Positions 27,599 to 35,605 of a stretch of DNA of 64,000 nt are shown here, one piece after another. The notes beneath the pieces were generated by a model, which saw only the letters and a program-made list of their open reading frames with translations, was not told where the DNA came from and ran no database searches. The first letter of the stretch is position 1. Each line of letters begins with the position of its first letter. Origin of the DNA: Bacteroidales bacterium (GTDB taxonomy: Bacteria > Bacteroidota > Bacteroidia > Bacteroidales > UBA6680); assembly GCA_025210735.1 (NCBI GenBank), contig JAOARD010000003.1, positions 1 to 64,000 of the forward strand, written 5' to 3'. A program made the translations under genes and the position numbers.

Positions 27599-28780
27599 AT
27601 GAAAAATACTTTTTTTAAATACACTATGATAGTATTACTATTAATACTGTATGGTTCTACTAGTGAACAAGCATTTGGTAACGAGACAAAAAAGAAATAT
27701 GAAACGGAACTTAATAATACAAAATCAACATTTGAAAAATACTTTCCATATGTCAAAGACTCTTTAAGTGTATTAGCTTTGTTTCTTGGCATCATCTTAA
27801 CATATCCTTTACTACGCAAAAAATTAGTCGAAAATCACATAACAAATACACTTCAAAGTATTCAGGATTCTAATAGAAAGGTTCAAATTGAATGTCAAAA
27901 GCTAATTGATAAATACACACCATTAACATATTCTAATTATCCTCTTAGAAAATCAAATATCGACAGTCTATACAATGAGATCCGAAATCTATATTATGAA
28001 TCACAAAAATCAAGCAGTGATATAGCCACTATTCTATTCTATTTCAAGAACACTCTCCAAGGAGTACTAAAGCATTATGACCATGGCAGAAACCCAATAA
28101 TTTCTAGTGATTTATCCAATTTTACGATATCGATATTATATACTCTAACAGCTTATTCAAGCAAAGTAATCCAGATACCAAGATCAACGAAAATGGTTCA
28201 AAAAAAAATTGTAAGTAAAAGTATAAGGAAATTCGTTTCTAATTCAAATAGGAATCAATATAAATACTTTAGTCAAGGAGTTATACATGACCCTAGAACT
28301 TCTCACTTAATAGTGTTTTTTGATAGAATCAAACAGACAAAAAACTCTTTAATAAAACGTTCTGCTTTTAAAATATACAACAGTTATAATCATATATTAA
28401 ACACTCTATTCTTATATAGGATTTATGTTCCTCCTATTTTGGAGTATAAAAATGGCAGCTCATTAAATTTATTCCTAATAGATTTCAAGTATAGAATACC
28501 ATCTGAAGATGAGGTAGTTGAGTTAACTTATACAAATTTAAATGATTCAGATCGTTTTATAGATAGCTTGGATTTAAAAAAAATTAAATATCAGTTCGAA
28601 GATGCATATATAAAAGATTCCAAGTTTAAGTTGAATCCTATAAAGGTCACTAAAACATGTATTGAAACAATAACTATAGAAGTTAAAGAGCATTATTTAG
28701 AACTTAAATTCAATAGCTTAAAGAAAGCTATAAAAACAAAAATGAAAAGTGAATTCAATAAATATGAAATGTTAGATTAA
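27599..28780 (+). CDS. Membrane-anchored protein of unknown function
   Basis: 393 residues: signal peptide or first membrane helix (about 7-24, YTMIVLLLILYGSTSEQAFG), a second membrane helix (about 52-70, VLALFLGIILTYPLL), then a 320-residue soluble domain rich in Lys and Asn with mixed helix and strand. No family recognised. It is divergent from the reverse membrane operon and ends at a strong bidirectional terminator, so it is a self-contained phage accessory gene. Superinfection exclusion is a possibility, unproven. Confidence 0.6.
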   Translation: MKNTFFKYTMIVLLLILYGSTSEQAFGNETKKKYETELNNTKSTFEKYFPYVKDSLSVLALFLGIILTYPLLRKKLVENHITNTLQSIQDSNRKVQIECQKLIDKYTPLTYSNYPLRKSNIDSLYNEIRNLYYESQKSSSDIATILFYFKNTLQGVLKHYDHGRNPIISSDLSNFTISILYTLTAYSSKVIQIPRSTKMVQKKIVSKSIRKFVSNSNRNQYKYFSQGVIHDPRTSHLIVFFDRIKQTKNSLIKRSAFKIYNSYNHILNTLFLYRIYVPPILEYKNGSSLNLFLIDFKYRIPSEDEVVELTYTNLNDSDRFIDSLDLKKIKYQFEDAYIKDSKFKLNPIKVTKTCIETITIEVKEHYLELKFNSLKKAIKTKMKSEFNKYEMLD

Positions 28781-28804
28781 ATAATACAAGGTCATATTTT
28801 TATT

Positions 28805-28834
28805 AAAAGAGCATCAAACATTTGATGCTCTTTT
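28805..28834. terminator. Bidirectional intrinsic terminator
   Basis: AAAAGAGCATCAAA and TTTGATGCTCTTTT form a perfect 14-bp stem with a two-base spacer. It closes the gene at 27599 and would also stop reverse transcription from 28998. Confidence 0.9.
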
Positions 28835-28842
28835 CATTTAAT

Positions 28843-28998
28843 CTACAAGTAAGTTTCTAACCAATCAATTATATTAGTTATAATACCCCACTTCTCCTCA
28901 AGATATATTATCATGTATAATAATCTATAAACTCTATAATATAGAGCTTTAGCAACAAACCTCTCAGATTCACTGCTAATTTTTTTTTTATTTATCAT
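28843..28998 (-). CDS. Possible 51-residue small protein
   Basis: A reverse ORF of 51 residues begins MINKKKISSESERF and ends IIDWLETYL. A TGAGGT stretch lies about four bases before its ATG. It ends eight bases from the terminator at 28805. Composition (Lys-rich start, hydrophobic Tyr/Ile/Leu end) is protein-like, but there is no homology evidence. Confidence 0.35.
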   Translation of the reverse strand: MINKKKISSESERFVAKALYYRVYRLLYMIIYLEEKWGIITNIIDWLETYL

Positions 28999-29082
28999 AA
29001 TACCTCAGGATTTGAAGGGTGCTCAGCCCTGTTGAGAGAAAAAAGAAACTACATTCATTAAATAGAGTTTCTTAAAAAGTCG

Positions 29083-29090
29083 TATATTTG
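29083..29090 (+). promoter_or_regulatory. Promoter -7 box of the 29119 leader
   Basis: TATATTTG matches TAnnTTTG; transcription would start near 29096, at the beginning of the GCTAACACATT element. Confidence 0.6.
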
Positions 29091-29094
29091 AAGT

Positions 29095-29225
29095 GCTAAC
29101 ACATTCAAAATATATACGATGATTTCATATTGCAATTATTTCATTAAGATACCTGAGAAGCGGCATATGGGTGATGAGTCCCTAGACTTTCTTCATCGTA
29201 AGAATGTGTTAGCAGTGACCGCTTC
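29095..29225 (+). promoter_or_regulatory. Structured leader with interlocking inverted repeats
   Basis: GCTAACACATTC (29095-29106) is perfectly complementary to GAATGTGTTAGC (29202-29213), and the stem continues with CGATGA (29117-29122) and TCATCG (29193-29198). GAAGCGG (29157-29163) pairs with CCGCTTC (29219-29225), crossing the first stem, so the two would form a pseudoknot or exclude each other. The start codon of the small ORF lies inside the first stem. Confidence 0.5.
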
Positions 29226-29286
29226 TTTCGTTTTATACAATTATGCTAACACAAAAGAGTCGAACAACAATATGTACGAAGTATAG
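29119..29286 (+). CDS. 55-residue phage protein with conserved leader
   Basis: The ORF begins MISYCNYFIKIPEK and ends ESNNNMYEV. The start is supported by the 28 bases ending at its ATG, which match 24 of 28 positions before the reverse gene at 38626 with the start codons aligned. No family recognised. It precedes the small genes leading into the head module. Confidence 0.5.
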   Translation: MISYCNYFIKIPEKRHMGDESLDFLHRKNVLAVTASFVLYNYANTKESNNNMYEV

Positions 29287-29319
29287 TAGTACTGTTGAAT
29301 TAAAGAAGGGAGGTATAGA

Positions 29320-29523
29320 ATGAGTAACACCTATACCGATTATATGGAGTTTATCCAATCTGCATATAAGAATCAGTCGGCTGATCTGGAGAGGATCTGC
29401 CAGAACCTTGATAAGGTTTATTCCGAATTAAAAGATGCCAGGCAAAAACTCACTAATCTTGGCAACTTATCATATGATGACTATCTTCAACAAAAAAGCA
29501 ATCATGAAAGAGATATTAGATGA
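29320..29523 (+). CDS. Small helical phage protein
   Basis: 67 residues, mainly one coiled-coil (about 15-60, ADLERICQNLDKVYSELKDA). GGGAGG lies nine bases before the ATG. It overlaps the next gene by 20 bases. Family unknown. Confidence 0.6.
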   Translation: MSNTYTDYMEFIQSAYKNQSADLERICQNLDKVYSELKDARQKLTNLGNLSYDDYLQQKSNHERDIR

Positions 29524-29704
29524 TCCTGTTATTAACAAGGCTGGAGTAGCAACTTTGATATTTCCGGATCTTAAAGACAATGCTGAGAAGGCCAGAAAAC
29601 GATTAGTTGGCCGATTAAACGGCAGTGGTAAGTTCTCAGCTGAAGAGAAAGAAGCTCTTCGCAACAAGCTTCAGGAATTATTAAATAAAATTGAATCTGA
29701 ATAA
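29504..29704 (+). CDS. Small helical phage protein
   Basis: 66 residues starting MKEILDDPVINKAGVATLIF at ATG 29504; an ATG at 29435 in the same frame would place 23 atypical residues inside the previous gene. Lys/Glu-rich helical C-terminus. Family unknown. Confidence 0.55.
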   Translation: MKEILDDPVINKAGVATLIFPDLKDNAEKARKRLVGRLNGSGKFSAEEKEALRNKLQELLNKIESE

Positions 29705-29775
29705 ATATTTTTAAATTCATTTTTATTTAACCGTATAAGTTTATACTTTTACATTGTTCAAATGTAATAATGTAA

Positions 29776-30225
29776 ATGAAGACCCTAATCACGCTTACAG
29801 AGTATAATAATGCATATTTAAAATACATTTTAGGGGATTCATTAATAATAAGCGGAAAACTGAATCTAAGCGACGTTATTACCTCTTTATTAACCAGCCG
29901 GAAGCCTGAAGGGTATGATTTTAGGGTGACGGAAATAGTGCTTCCGGCTTGGTTAAATATTGACACAGAAAAATACAGATATATAAGCTGCTCCGGCTTA
30001 AAGGTTCTCAACAAGTACATCAATTCACATTTAGAGAAAGATTTTCATCTCTATTTAGATATTATGCGTAACAAAGTAGACATTAAGAGTGCTATCTGGA
30101 CCTTTATGGAAACTAGAGAACTGCCCTTAACAGATAAGACATATGAATTTCTGAAGAAGCGAGAATTCAGATCAAGAGAAAATCTTAAAAAAAAGTCAAG
30201 ATGTGCAGGAAAATTTTTCTCTTAA
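29776..30225 (+). CDS. Hypothetical phage protein before the head module
   Basis: 149 residues with a strongly basic C-terminus (KKREFRSRENLKKKSR), which could bind nucleic acid. No domain recognised. It is the last gene before the TGTCC array and the first TGTCCTTTA promoter, which makes it another candidate late regulator. Confidence 0.6.
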   Translation: MKTLITLTEYNNAYLKYILGDSLIISGKLNLSDVITSLLTSRKPEGYDFRVTEIVLPAWLNIDTEKYRYISCSGLKVLNKYINSHLEKDFHLYLDIMRNKVDIKSAIWTFMETRELPLTDKTYEFLKKREFRSRENLKKKSRCAGKFFS

Positions 30226-30227
30226 TT

Positions 30228-30282
30228 GTCCCCTGCGTGTCCCCAGGTGTCCTTAGTTGTCCCTTATTGTCCTTAGTTGTCC
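30228..30282. repeat. Phased TGTCC decamer array
   Basis: GTCC starts at 30228, 30239, 30249, 30259, 30269 and 30279, a period of ten bases (first step 11). The last four units read TGTCCTTAGT, TGTCCCTTAT, TGTCCTTAGT, TGTCCCTAAT. The array lies in the 88-base gap before the gene at 30314, on one face of the helix. The core equals that of the TGTCCTTTA promoters. Confidence 0.75.
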
Positions 30283-30288
30283 CTAATA

Positions 30289-30305
30289 AGATTGATTCTA
30301 AATAA
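30289..30305. repeat. 17-bp repeat, copy 1
   Basis: AGATTGATTCTAAATAA, identical to 38885-38901. Both copies lie in non-coding DNA before structural operons. Confidence 0.55.
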
Positions 30306-30313
30306 TTACAGAT

Positions 30314-30673
30314 ATGATAACCGGTGTTAAAGAAATAAAGTTTGTAGATCCTCAAGACGGCAAGTTAAAAACTCTAAACTCCCGACTTGAGAACAATACA
30401 TATGAATACTCTTCAAAAAAGACTAAAGCAGGAGAACTTATAAATGAGAAAATTACTGGCGAAATAGTTTGCGATAAAGATAAGTATGATGATATATTTA
30501 ATACTCTGGCTAAAAATCGTACTGTATATGTAATTACCACTATAAATAATAAGTATATATTTGTGGGCACATCATATAGTCCGGCAAAGTTTTCTCATAA
30601 ATATATTGCTTCAGGATTAGCAAAATTTCAGGGCTATAAATACACTATTGAGAGTGAAATACCACGTGGTTGA
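30314..30673 (+). CDS. Hypothetical phage structural-region protein
   Basis: 119 residues, mostly beta-strand (VKEIKFVDPQDGKL, TVYVITTINNKYIFVGTSY). It lies 83 bases before the head protease gene, with a late promoter between them. No family recognised; a head decoration or neck role is possible. Confidence 0.6.
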   Translation: MITGVKEIKFVDPQDGKLKTLNSRLENNTYEYSSKKTKAGELINEKITGEIVCDKDKYDDIFNTLAKNRTVYVITTINNKYIFVGTSYSPAKFSHKYIASGLAKFQGYKYTIESEIPRG

Positions 30674-30683
30674 ATCAAGACCA

Positions 30684-30718
30684 TGTCCTTTATACAAGTT
30701 GAGTTAGTAAATACCTTG
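30684..30718 (+). promoter_or_regulatory. Phage late promoter, head operon
   Basis: TGTCCTTTA at 30684-30692 and TACCTTG at 30712-30718 (28 bases start to start), 38 bases before the head protease ATG. Weakest second box of the five related sites. Confidence 0.5.
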
Positions 30719-30756
30719 CTGTTACTACAAAATAGTAATTAGTAAGGTATTTTTTT

Positions 30757-31992
30757 ATGAGATATAGTTTCATCAGTTCAATTCTTAACTCTCCCTGGCA
30801 GATTGAGGCAACAACTTTAGCTGGAGTAACTCCTATTCTGTATGGTATGCTTAATGGCATAGCTTTCGAACCGGAAGCTGAAGCAATGAACTCAAAGCCA
30901 TACAAAATATCAGCCAGCAGTGAAGAATATGAAGGAGAAGAGAAACGTGTAATAAATGTATTGCCAGTAAGAGGTGTAATATTAAAACATGATGCAGAGT
31001 GTGGTCCTCGCGGAACCCGAACTTTAGCAAACAGATTATTGAATGCCGATGCTGATAACTCTGTTATTGGCCACATTATGGTTATTGAATCCGGAGGTGG
31101 TCAATCTGTAGCAGTTCCGGAACTGACAGAAGCGATGCTGAAATGTACAAAACCAATTGTTGTCTGGGTAGATGGCATGATGTGTTCAGCAGCTATGTAC
31201 ATAGGATCCTATGCTGCCTATATAATTGCTTCTCGCGAAATGGACAGAATTGGCTGCATAGGAACTATGATAGGTTTTGAGGGTAGAAAAGCTAACTCTG
31301 AACATAATAATGTAGTCTCTATTAGATTGTATGCAACAGAGTCTACAGAAAAGAATGACGAATACGAAGAAGCCCTCAAAGGTAATTATGAGATCATGAG
31401 GCAATCTGTTCTTGATCCGCTGAACGAACAGTTCACTGCGGACATAAAAAAGAACCTACCAAATAGTTCAGAGAAGCACCACAAAGGAAAAACATTCTTT
31501 GCAAAGGATGTTTTAGGAGAGCTTATTGATGATATAGGCGAATTCTCTGTCGCTATAGATAAGGTTATAGAACTATCTGATAGTAATACTCAGCAACAAA
31601 ATTTAACAAATATTGATATGAAACAATTTTCGTTTGTTAACGCCGCTCTTGGCGTTAAGGAGCTTCACAGCTCCGATGGTTATTTTGCGATGAACGAGGA
31701 GCAGCTTGAAGCCATAAATGAAGCACTTGGAAAGATGGTTACAGCAGGCAACTCATTAAAAGAAGCTTTAAAAGCAAAAGAAACTGCAGAAAACAATCTT
31801 GCAATTGCTCAAGGAAAAATAGCACAGAAAGATGCTAAGATTAAAGAGCTTGAACAAAGCTCTGGTGCCAAAACCTCTACTATAACTAAAGAGACAGACA
31901 CAATCTCTAATAGTAATAATGAAGATAAAGGAGCTGAGACTAATGAAGAGGCTTATGCTTCATGTATGGAATTTTTAAATATGCAGGAATAA
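30757..31992 (+). CDS. S49-family head maturation protease with scaffold-like tail
   Basis: 411 residues. The protease domain (about 65-270) is like SppA/phage protein C: VINVLPVRGVILKHD, IMVIESGGGQSVAVPEL, and the nucleophile region MMCSAAMYIGSY with Ser144. The last 130 residues are Ala/Lys/Glu-rich coiled coil, as in scaffolding proteins. Fusion or nesting of protease and scaffold is common in phages; an internal ATG at 31618 (MKQFSFVNAALG) could start a separate scaffold. The stop overlaps the capsid start (TAATG). Confidence 0.85.
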   Translation: MRYSFISSILNSPWQIEATTLAGVTPILYGMLNGIAFEPEAEAMNSKPYKISASSEEYEGEEKRVINVLPVRGVILKHDAECGPRGTRTLANRLLNADADNSVIGHIMVIESGGGQSVAVPELTEAMLKCTKPIVVWVDGMMCSAAMYIGSYAAYIIASREMDRIGCIGTMIGFEGRKANSEHNNVVSIRLYATESTEKNDEYEEALKGNYEIMRQSVLDPLNEQFTADIKKNLPNSSEKHHKGKTFFAKDVLGELIDDIGEFSVAIDKVIELSDSNTQQQNLTNIDMKQFSFVNAALGVKELHSSDGYFAMNEEQLEAINEALGKMVTAGNSLKEALKAKETAENNLAIAQGKIAQKDAKIKELEQSSGAKTSTITKETDTISNSNNEDKGAETNEEAYASCMEFLNMQE

Positions 31993-32957
31993 TGGCTGAA
32001 GAATTATCACAAGAAGAATTAACAGAAGAGTTAAAACAAACAGGTAATAAGTATAGAAAAGAGTTGTTAATGATGCCTGTTGCTAAAATAAGCGACACTG
32101 TTAAACATATGACATTCAGAACAGGTGTTCGGGGTAAAGAGACTATTGGTAAAGTCACCACTGATCCTGAATTGGGTCCATACAAAACATACCGAAAAGC
32201 TTCAACTCCTGATGATCCAACTTTAAGGGAATTAGAGACTTTTTTAGGTGATGTAGTTGAAGAGTTTGATCCTATCAAAATGTCCAGAACAGTATTTGGT
32301 GGATCTCTTAGTCAGGATAAAAAAGAGATGCCAATCTCAAAAGCCATAGCTATGAGTGAAACGGCTAAGATTGGAGAGAAACTTGCAAAATCTATATTCA
32401 CTGCAAAAAGAAATTCGGCAGGAGATAAAACAAAGGATCTATTTAACGGATTTGTTACTATTGGAGATAAAGAAGTAACTGATGGGAATATTAGTTCTGC
32501 AAAAGGTAATTTCTGTGATCTGCCTATTCTAACTGAAGATAATGTTGTTGATTATTTGATGCAGATGTATTTGGATTCTGCGTCTGAAGAACTACAAGAT
32601 CAGAAAACAAAAATGTTTCTTCCTAAAACTATATATAACCTTTATAACAAAGGGTATCAGAATGATTTTGGTTCATCTCCATTTAACAAGCAATACAAAA
32701 AGACATTTCTGGAAGGAACTGAAGACACATGTGAATTAGTTCCTCTAATTGGTTTAAGAAAAACCAATAGAATCATACTATCTACAAAGAAAAACATGCT
32801 TGTTGGTGTCGATCAGAAATCACAAATGGAAAAGGTTAGAATCAGAGAAGTAGACAATCCTAAGTTACTACAACTATTTATGATGATGTACTTCGGGACT
32901 GAATTTGAGTCTATAGATCCTGAAATGTTATGCTACGGAAAAATCGCAACCTCTTAA
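31992..32957 (+). CDS. Major capsid protein (probable)
   Basis: 321 residues from ATG 31992, coupled to the protease stop; a frame start at 31962 lies inside the protease gene and is less likely. A charged N-terminal helix (about 1-30) precedes a mixed domain with TFRTGVRGKETIGKV and a C-terminal part with LLVGVDQK-like strand pairs. Family assignment rests on position directly after the protease-scaffold gene and on size. Confidence 0.75.
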   Translation: MAEELSQEELTEELKQTGNKYRKELLMMPVAKISDTVKHMTFRTGVRGKETIGKVTTDPELGPYKTYRKASTPDDPTLRELETFLGDVVEEFDPIKMSRTVFGGSLSQDKKEMPISKAIAMSETAKIGEKLAKSIFTAKRNSAGDKTKDLFNGFVTIGDKEVTDGNISSAKGNFCDLPILTEDNVVDYLMQMYLDSASEELQDQKTKMFLPKTIYNLYNKGYQNDFGSSPFNKQYKKTFLEGTEDTCELVPLIGLRKTNRIILSTKKNMLVGVDQKSQMEKVRIREVDNPKLLQLFMMMYFGTEFESIDPEMLCYGKIATS

Positions 32958-32968
32958 AAAACTAAGAT

Positions 32969-33556
32969 ATGAACTTCGAAAATTTAGAATGGACAGATGG
33001 TAAGGTTAACCATAGTGGTATCAAAAGCATTGCGTATTGGATTCCTAAAAGTTGGATTCAAGCACATCCCAAAATACCAGACAAACCATCAACAACAGCT
33101 GATGAGATTAAGCTTAATGGTGATTATGTCCTAGAAGATGGGAAGAACTGGCTTACAATCTATACAACCCAGGGTAAAGGTAAAGTCACCTTCGAAACTC
33201 TTGGTGAAAAGGATTGCAAAATGTTTACTAATAAAGGGAATCTCAAATACCCTGATATATCTACAGAAGCAAAAGCTTTTGCTAAAGGGACTGTAAACAG
33301 TAACTGCGTGTTTGTGATACCTCAGCCTGGCAATAAGTATGTTGTTTTAGGTGATGAAGAGTATAATCTAACAGTAGATACAAAGGGTGATTCCGGAGAT
33401 GCTCCTGGTTCCGACAAAGGATTAACCATTGAAATATCTGCACCTTGTGTAACTCCATTGCCTGAATATACAGGAGAGATAAAATTGAAAACAGGAACTC
33501 TTGATTGTGAAGACGGTGTTTTTAAACCAACAACTTCACCATCACCATCTGAGTAA
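32969..33556 (+). CDS. Phage structural protein, possibly decoration or tail tube
   Basis: 195 residues, beta-rich, with a Ser/Asp/Gly linker (about 140-150) followed by a small beta domain (TIEISAPCVTPLPEYTGEIKL) and a C-terminal PTTSPSPSE. Lies 11 bases after the capsid gene. A GGGGC/GCCCC hairpin (33562-33576) follows the stop and may reduce downstream transcription. Confidence 0.6.
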   Translation: MNFENLEWTDGKVNHSGIKSIAYWIPKSWIQAHPKIPDKPSTTADEIKLNGDYVLEDGKNWLTIYTTQGKGKVTFETLGEKDCKMFTNKGNLKYPDISTEAKAFAKGTVNSNCVFVIPQPGNKYVVLGDEEYNLTVDTKGDSGDAPGSDKGLTIEISAPCVTPLPEYTGEIKLKTGTLDCEDGVFKPTTSPSPSE

Positions 33557-33593
33557 CAAACGGGGCTTTATGCCCCTTTAACTCCCACTTAAT

Positions 33594-34337
33594 ATGAGTA
33601 ATAAAAACGAAATAACAGAATGGCTTGAGATTCCTGATGAAGATAAAGTCTTTGCAGAAGGTTACAAACTATTCTGCAAATATAGCCGAAACAGATCTGT
33701 AATTAATTTCCTTGCCAGGAAACAGAGAATGAGTAAGCTTGTCTACGAACTTGACAAGATGAAAGATTGGGAATTAAAAGAGAAAAAAGTCATTTCAAAA
33801 CCTCTGTTAAAAGTTATTGAATCTTCTGTTTCAAAGACAGAACAAAAAGAAAAAGATCCGGTAAAGGAACAGAAAAATGTGAAGAGAGAGGATCTCCCTG
33901 AAGAGTTAAAAGAAGTTTTCGATAAGATCTCTGAAGCATATAAAATCATGAGAGCCAAACATGAAAAGTTAAAGCTCTTAACAAATGATATTGATAGATC
34001 TGATCTCATAAAAGAGATTCATGATCTTGATGACCATATAACCGAAGGATGGAAAACAATTGACAATTTTGTGGAAAACAAAACTGAAAATACAGATACT
34101 AATTCCCAAACAGTTAATACCACTCTTGACCCTAAAAAAGTATCCAGAGATAGAAAGTATATAACTCAAGGATTAAAAGATCTCGAAAAGTTGACTGGTG
34201 AAGAGAATCAAAAGAAACGAGATGGAAAAATTCAAGAGATGAATAAGAGGTTTAATGACCTGCTTTCCGGAGGAGAAAACTTTGCTGATGAAACTATCGA
34301 AAAATTAAAGATCTATGGAATTGAAATCAAATGTTAG
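33594..34337 (+). CDS. Hypothetical charged helical phage protein
   Basis: 247 residues, over 30 percent Lys and Glu, helical, with a coiled-coil middle (about 95-160). No family recognised. It overlaps the next gene by 23 bases. Confidence 0.6.
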   Translation: MSNKNEITEWLEIPDEDKVFAEGYKLFCKYSRNRSVINFLARKQRMSKLVYELDKMKDWELKEKKVISKPLLKVIESSVSKTEQKEKDPVKEQKNVKREDLPEELKEVFDKISEAYKIMRAKHEKLKLLTNDIDRSDLIKEIHDLDDHITEGWKTIDNFVENKTENTDTNSQTVNTTLDPKKVSRDRKYITQGLKDLEKLTGEENQKKRDGKIQEMNKRFNDLLSGGENFADETIEKLKIYGIEIKC

Positions 34338-34752
34338 TACTCCTTTTTTTGGTTATAAAGAGAGTATTGATGTTCTCATAAACATGTTGGGTTATACAGG
34401 AAGAGCTGATGTTATTATCAGCTCTTTTGCAATATCTGATTATTTCATATGCAGGTTATCTGAGTTGAGAAATAGAATAAAGCATTTAACTGTTATTCTT
34501 GATTTCTCAGTTTTGAATAACAGTTCTCTGTTTATGTTTCTTGAGAATATTGCGGACAAAGTATTCTTTACAAATAATCACAGCAAAGTTATTCTATGTA
34601 GATCCTATAGATCTGCTGTATCTGTTATGAGTTGTAATGCTACACATAACGATAAAAATGAAGCAGGGATAATATCTACAGAGCCAAATTTGGTAAACTT
34701 CTTCAGTGATAAGATTACTAAAGTTATAAAGGAGGCTGCTGAATGGAATTAA
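34315..34752 (+). CDS. Phospholipase D-like domain protein
   Basis: 145 residues. FTNNHSKVILC followed about 15 residues later by VMSCNATHNDKNEAGIIST looks like the HxK...N pattern of the PLD superfamily, present once. Superfamily members include phosphodiesterases and nucleases; a single HKD unit would work as a dimer. The gene is unusual between capsid and terminase genes. Confidence 0.55.
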   Translation: MELKSNVSTPFFGYKESIDVLINMLGYTGRADVIISSFAISDYFICRLSELRNRIKHLTVILDFSVLNNSSLFMFLENIADKVFFTNNHSKVILCRSYRSAVSVMSCNATHNDKNEAGIISTEPNLVNFFSDKITKVIKEAAEWN

Positions 34753-35021
34753 CAGAAGAGGATCTGGCAAGACTTGAAGAGTATGCCGGGTTATTTCTTT
34801 CTGTTGATGAGATTGCAATTCTATTAAGTGTAAATGTAAAAGACCTCAGAATAGAATTAAAACGTGACAATAGCGAAATAGGCAAAAGATATTTTCATGC
34901 AAAGCTTATGTCTCAACTTGAGATAAGAAGACAGGTAATAAATTTTGCTAAGAAAGGAAGCCCCCAGGCAGAAAACTCTGTACGCGAATACATGAAAAAA
35001 CAAGTACTAAGCGAGAAATAA
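34743..35021 (+). CDS. Small HTH protein, terminase-associated
   Basis: 92 residues with an HTH-like segment (FLSVDEIAILLSVNVKDLRIELKRD, about 17-41) and a helical C-terminus. It overlaps the PLD-like gene by ten bases and lies two bases before the terminase small subunit. It may help DNA recognition during packaging. Confidence 0.6.
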   Translation: MELTEEDLARLEEYAGLFLSVDEIAILLSVNVKDLRIELKRDNSEIGKRYFHAKLMSQLEIRRQVINFAKKGSPQAENSVREYMKKQVLSEK

Positions 35022-35023
35022 AA

Positions 35024-35605
35024 ATGAGTAAGCCACATACACTAGATAAACTAAAAATCGCACTATTTGAAGGCAAAAAGGATGGACTTTCTGAAAGTGA
35101 CCTTAATGTTTTAAGACGCTATAAAGCAGGATTTACAGCATGGCTTGACGAACCAACTATGCGTGATAGTGAAATGAGAGTCTTTCTCATAGCTAATTAT
35201 CATGTATCAGAAAGTCAGGCTTACAGGGATATTGCAAACCTTAAGTTCTTGTTAGGCAATGTTCGGAATGCAAACAAGGAGTGGCAAAGGTATAAAGTAA
35301 TTGATATGCTTGATGAAGCTTATAACCGCGCGAAAGAGGCAAATGATGTAAAAGCAATGGTTATGGCTGCTGATAAACTTGGTAAGTATACACAGCTTGA
35401 CCAGAAGGATGATGAGGTTATGCCGTGGGAAGAGATCATTCCACAAACATATGAAGTAACCAGTGATCCATCAGTACTTGGCATTACTCCTATACCAAAT
35501 CATAGAAAAAAAATTACAGATCTTCTAAAAAAGTACTCTGACGATATAGAATTTGAGGATATGAAAGAATACAAAGAGCTTGAGGAGGTTGTAAATGAAA
35601 AATAA
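35024..35605 (+). CDS. Terminase small subunit (probable)
   Basis: 193 residues. HTH-like YHVSESQAYRDIANLKFLLGN (about 58-78), helical centre, and a C-terminal tail ending at the overlap with the large subunit gene (11 bases). Small terminases bind the packaging site and recruit the large subunit. Assignment rests on HTH, size and position. Confidence 0.75.
   Translation: MSKPHTLDKLKIALFEGKKDGLSESDLNVLRRYKAGFTAWLDEPTMRDSEMRVFLIANYHVSESQAYRDIANLKFLLGNVRNANKEWQRYKVIDMLDEAYNRAKEANDVKAMVMAADKLGKYTQLDQKDDEVMPWEEIIPQTYEVTSDPSVLGITPIPNHRKKITDLLKKYSDDIEFEDMKEYKELEEVVNEK

Noticed and set aside
29172..29198. Hammerhead-like core TGATGAGTC...GAC
   Set aside because: The obligatory GAAA after stem II is missing (reads TTTC), and no cleavage stem III fits.
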